Source: an uncultured Bacteroides sp. (GTDB lineage Bacteria > Bacteroidota > Bacteroidia > Bacteroidales > Bacteroidaceae). Taken from it: DNA of 7,915 bases. The stretch is taken from positions 1 through 7,915 of the forward strand of contig CAKUYM010000192.1 of the NCBI GenBank assembly GCA_934716785.1, in the 5' to 3' direction. Made by a program: the position numbers and the translations under genes. This document shows positions 5,587 to 7,915 of this stretch, piece by piece (within the stretch, counting starts at the first letter, position 1; every line of letters begins with the position of its first letter). The notes below the pieces were generated by a model that saw nothing but the letters and a program-made list of their open reading frames with translations, was not told where the DNA came from and did not search any database.

Positions 5587-6117
5587 ATGAATATGAAAAA
5601 GACATTTGTAGTGCTGTGTATGGCATTTTGCCTGATTGTATCTTTCAGTGGATGCGGCAGTGAGGCAATGGATTATAACAATCCGGATGTTGCTCTTTTT
5701 GTGAAGCAATTGAAGTCGGGGACGTATAAGATGAAGAATGACAAAGGAGTGGTGGAGGTTCCTCATTTTATGGAGGAAGATATTCCCGAACTTTTGAAAT
5801 ATGCAGAGGATCTGACCATTATCCCTTCTTTCCCGTCGGTTTATAATACGAACAACGGTAAGATTCGTTTGGGTGAATGTATGCTTTGGGTGATTGAATA
5901 TATACGTCAAGGCACGCCACCGTCAATGGGTTGCAAAATGGTGTTGGCGAATGCCGAAAATTATGAAGCAATCTATTTCCTGACTGACGAAGAGGTGATT
6001 GATGCCGCTGCCTGCTACCGCAGGTGGTGGGAGGAACGGCAATATCCGAAGACCCGTTGGACGATTGACCCGTGTTATGACGAACCGCTTTGCGGATCGG
6101 GCTATCGCTGGTGGTGA
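5587..6117 (+). CDS. DUF4943-family lipoprotein
   Basis: A 176-residue protein with a lipoprotein signal: MKK, a hydrophobic segment, then VSFSGC with the lipidated Cys at residue 23. The mature part resembles DUF4943 as I recall the family: NNPDVALFVKQLKSGTYK, VPHFMEEDIPELLKYAEDL with IPSFPSVYN, GECMLWVIEYIRQG, and an aromatic, Cys-containing tail (YRRWWEERQYPKTRWTIDPCYDEPLCGSGYRWW region, 144-176). Cys98, Cys116, Cys143, Cys163 and Cys169 could form disulfides in the periplasm. The function is unknown. It begins 5 bp after the beta-barrel fusion gene, so it belongs to the same sigma-factor operon and probably has an envelope role. The second in-frame ATG (5593) is an equally plausible start, since it gives a standard MKK opening. 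Confidence 0.8.
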   Translation: MNMKKTFVVLCMAFCLIVSFSGCGSEAMDYNNPDVALFVKQLKSGTYKMKNDKGVVEVPHFMEEDIPELLKYAEDLTIIPSFPSVYNTNNGKIRLGECMLWVIEYIRQGTPPSMGCKMVLANAENYEAIYFLTDEEVIDAAACYRRWWEERQYPKTRWTIDPCYDEPLCGSGYRWW

Positions 6118-6164
6118 CACAGAAAAGTGGTGACACGAGGAAGGAGTTGCGTCCGGAATAAGAA

Positions 6165-6333
6165 ATAAAGAACATTCACATAGAGGCATTTGTTTGTATC
6201 AGTAGTCTTTTTACTACTGACAGGGGATTGCTACGCTCAACGGACTGCCTGTAGCGGGGCTGTGTGGAGGTGTTATAGCCGTGTGAAAGTGCTATGTGTG
6301 TTGTGTGGAGAGTTATATAAAGGTATCGGATAA
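6165..6333 (+). pseudogene. Possible decayed small secreted-protein gene
   Basis: Between the DUF4943 and DUF4858-like genes one frame (6184-6333) encodes HLFVSVVFLLLTGDCYAQ and about 30 further residues. This is what a Bacteroides signal peptide with cleavage before Gln looks like, but the frame has no ATG and a TAG stands just upstream. The adjacent frame gives IKNIHIEA (6165-6188). Joining the two with a one-base shift would restore a normal basic N-terminus, although its first codon is ATA. The 30 residues after the cleavage site are Cys-rich and not recognisable. It may be a remnant, a TTG-started small protein (6190), or chance; I cannot choose from one sequence. Confidence 0.25.
6199..6220. 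other. 8-bp hairpin in the DUF4943-DUF4858 gap
   Basis: TCAGTAGT (6199-6206) and ACTACTGA (6213-6220) are perfect reverse complements with the loop CTTTTT. No T run follows, so it is not an intrinsic terminator. It could trim or pause the operon transcript between the two genes. The rest of the 234-bp gap shows no convincing promoter. Confidence 0.45.
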
Positions 6334-6351
6334 ATAGAAAGAGTAAAGAGG

Positions 6352-7080
6352 ATGGATAGATTGATGAAACGGTTTTGGACAACGATGGCGTTGTGTCTGG
6401 CAACTATGCTTGCATATTCGCAAGTATGGACGGCGCAGGACTCATTGCACCTGAAGACGTTGCTGGATAGCGACCAAGAGTTGCGTTTGAATATGGATGC
6501 CGTGAAGTCAATCGATTTCGGCGGTGCGGTGGGGAGTCCGCGTATGTCGGAAGAAAAGAGGTGGATGCTGCCTGATGAATCGCTGCCCGAAGCATTGCCC
6601 AAACCGAAAGTGGTGCTGAGCCTGATGCCTTATAAGGCAAATACCCGTTTTAACTGGGATCCCGTCTATCAGAAGAAGATCAGGATAGATAAGAATACTT
6701 GGCGGGGAGATCCTTTCTATGAACTGCGTCATCAAAGATCATATTCCAACTGGGCGCGTAATCCAATGGCGAAAGGAATGCGCAAGTCGTTGGATGAGAT
6801 ACAGGCAAGCGGGGTACGTTTCCGGCAATTGGGTGAACGCGCCAATGGGATGATGGTCAGTTCGGTGGTGATGGATAGCCCGATTCCTTTGTTTGGTGGC
6901 AGTGGGGTATATATCAATGGCGGGACTGTCGGCGGACTTGACTTGATGGCTGTCTTCACAAAGGAGTTTTGGAATAAGACGGGAAGGGATAACCGTGCCC
7001 GTACGTTGGAGGTGCTGCGGACCTACGGAGACTCGACAACTGTACTGATAAACAAACCAATCGAACGGATTGCCCGGTGA
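6352..7080 (+). CDS. DUF4858-like secreted protein
   Basis: A 242-residue protein with a signal peptide (basic MKR, hydrophobic LCLATMLAYS, probable cleavage before Gln at AYS-Q). The mature portion is about 220 residues without membrane segments. Recognisable stretches are MDAVKSIDFGGAVGSPRMSEEKRWM (48-72), a proline-rich PDESLPEALPKPKVVLSLMPY (74-94), then TRFNWDPVYQKKI and a C-terminal part with GGSGVYINGGTVGGLDLMAVF. I associate this with the Bacteroidales family DUF4858, with moderate certainty. The function is unknown. The ATG at 6364 (MKRFW) may be the true start: it gives the more usual signal peptide, whereas the ATG at 6352 directly abuts the GAGG. It lies 234 bp after the DUF4943 gene in the same direction, so it may be in the sigma-factor operon or independently expressed. 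Confidence 0.72.
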   Translation: MDRLMKRFWTTMALCLATMLAYSQVWTAQDSLHLKTLLDSDQELRLNMDAVKSIDFGGAVGSPRMSEEKRWMLPDESLPEALPKPKVVLSLMPYKANTRFNWDPVYQKKIRIDKNTWRGDPFYELRHQRSYSNWARNPMAKGMRKSLDEIQASGVRFRQLGERANGMMVSSVVMDSPIPLFGGSGVYINGGTVGGLDLMAVFTKEFWNKTGRDNRARTLEVLRTYGDSTTVLINKPIERIAR

Positions 7081-7125
7081 GGGAGAGAGAATTATTCATT
7101 TTCTTAGTTCATAGCTGCCCGGATA

Positions 7126-7157
7126 TTTCGTAATATAGTTGGAATAGTGTACATTTG
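7126..7157 (+). promoter_or_regulatory. Promoter of the M23 peptidase gene
   Basis: TACATTTG (7150-7157) matches the Bacteroides -7 consensus TAnnTTTG exactly. TTTC (7126-7129), one mismatch from TTTG, is placed 20 bp upstream. The leader would be about 17 nt. This separates the peptidase transcriptionally from the preceding operon. Confidence 0.68.
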
Positions 7158-7179
7158 CGGGAGTAAAAAAGTGAATGGA

Positions 7180-7915
7180 ATGATAAGACGATATATCACG
7201 GCTTTGATGTTGGCTTGCTGCATCGGAGTGTGTGGGCAAGAAAAGAAGCAAGCCACCTTTGTACCACCTTTTGACTTTCCTCTTACATTGAGCGGAAACT
7301 TCGGGGAAATCCGTTCCAATCACTTTCATGGCGGATTGGATTTTAAGACAGGCGGAGTTATCGGCAAGCCTGTCCGTGCTCTTGCCGACGGGTACATTTC
7401 ACGTATCCGTGTCACCAATGGCTCCGGATATGTGCTCGATGTATGTTACAACAACGGTTATTCTACTATCAACCGTCATTTGGACGGTTTCATTTCTCCT
7501 ATTGCCGAAAGGGTGGAGAAACTTCAATATGAAAATGAGAGCTGGGAAGTGGAGATCATTCCCGAACCGGGTGAATATCCGGTGAAAGGCGGCCAACAGA
7601 TAGCTTGGAGCGGAAATACGGGATATTCGTTCGGCCCGCATCTTCACTTGGATATGTTCGAAACGGAATCGGGGGATTATATCGACCCGATGCCTTTCTT
7701 CAAATCGGTCATAAAAGATACGCGTGCGCCCAAAGCCGATGGCATTATGTTCTTTCCGCAACCGGGCAAAGGGGGGGTGGATGGAAAACAGCAGATCAAG
7801 ACGATACTTCCCAATGCCGGACATCCGGTAGAGGCATGGGGAGTGATAGGGACGGGCATCAAGGCATACGACTATATGGATGGAACGGGCAATCGTTATG
7901 GGGTATATTCGGTGG
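7180..7915 (+). CDS. M23-family metallopeptidase (3' end outside window)
   Basis: The frame is open from ATG at 7180 to the window end, giving 245 visible residues. It has a signal peptide MIRRYITALMLACCIGVCG before QEKKQ. A peptidase M23 (LytM/lysostaphin-type) domain follows at about residues 30-172. The zinc and catalytic residues are all present: H50 and D54 in FHGGLDF (HxxxD), H100 in INRHLDG, and H154 and H156 in GPHLHLDMF (HxH). LSGNFGEIRSNHFHGG, ALADGYISRI and VKGGQQIAWSGNTGYS are the usual flanking segments. Such enzymes cut peptide bonds in peptidoglycan cross-bridges or stems, in the periplasm. Residues after about 180 begin a second domain (APKADGIMFFPQPG, then WGVIGTGIKAYDYMDG) typical of the long Bacteroidales M23 proteins, whose C-terminal part is of unknown role. 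All active-site residues are intact, so it is probably an active enzyme. It has its own promoter. Confidence 0.94.
   Translation, partial: MIRRYITALMLACCIGVCGQEKKQATFVPPFDFPLTLSGNFGEIRSNHFHGGLDFKTGGVIGKPVRALADGYISRIRVTNGSGYVLDVCYNNGYSTINRHLDGFISPIAERVEKLQYENESWEVEIIPEPGEYPVKGGQQIAWSGNTGYSFGPHLHLDMFETESGDYIDPMPFFKSVIKDTRAPKADGIMFFPQPGKGGVDGKQQIKTILPNAGHPVEAWGVIGTGIKAYDYMDGTGNRYGVYSV

Overview
The window reads as a chromosomal segment of a Bacteroides-type bacterium (order Bacteroidales). The evidence is families found almost only in that group (DUF4783, DUF4943, DUF4858 and DUF6922-like proteins), signal peptides that end just before a glutamine, weak Shine-Dalgarno signals, and several promoters of the Bacteroides housekeeping type (-33 TTTG, about 20 bp, -7 TAnnTTTG). 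Family names were assigned by recall of sequence patterns, not by a search. No rRNA, tRNA, CRISPR array or transposase gene was seen.

Left part (1-1940). The window opens inside a plus-strand gene for a thioredoxin-fold protein with a TPR-like C-terminal half, closed by a strong intrinsic terminator. Facing it on the minus strand is a two-gene module: a DUF6922-like small protein (probable antitoxin) and an AbiEii-type nucleotidyltransferase toxin. The reading frames overlap by 46 bp. A promoter precedes the pair, and a perfect 14-bp palindrome covers its -7 box, which is where an autoregulatory operator would sit.

Middle part (1941-3999). rlmH (23S rRNA m3Psi1915 methyltransferase, minus strand) is divergent from a DUF4783 secreted-protein gene and nadC (quinolinate phosphoribosyltransferase), which overlap by 8 bp. 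After nadC comes a 29-bp perfect inverted repeat whose arms are built from three 9-nt units (CAC-RGA-GGR). A candidate ECF-type promoter (TGCAGC-N16-CGTC) follows.

Right part (4000-7915). A probable envelope-signalling operon starts with a TTG-initiated ECF sigma factor. It overlaps a gene for a one-pass membrane protein with an anti-sigma-like N-terminus and an outer-membrane beta-barrel-like C-terminus. A DUF4943 lipoprotein gene follows 5 bp later. After 234 bp that hold a hairpin and a possible decayed secreted-protein ORF comes a DUF4858-like secreted protein. Last is the start of an M23 metallopeptidase with its own very good promoter; this gene runs off the window.

Most of the window is ordinary core or lineage-core Bacteroides DNA. 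The parts most worth a second look are the sigma / anti-sigma-beta-barrel fusion with its candidate autoregulatory promoter, the DUF6922/AbiEii pair with its palindromic operator, and the composite inverted repeat after nadC. No clearly new system could be demonstrated from sequence alone.
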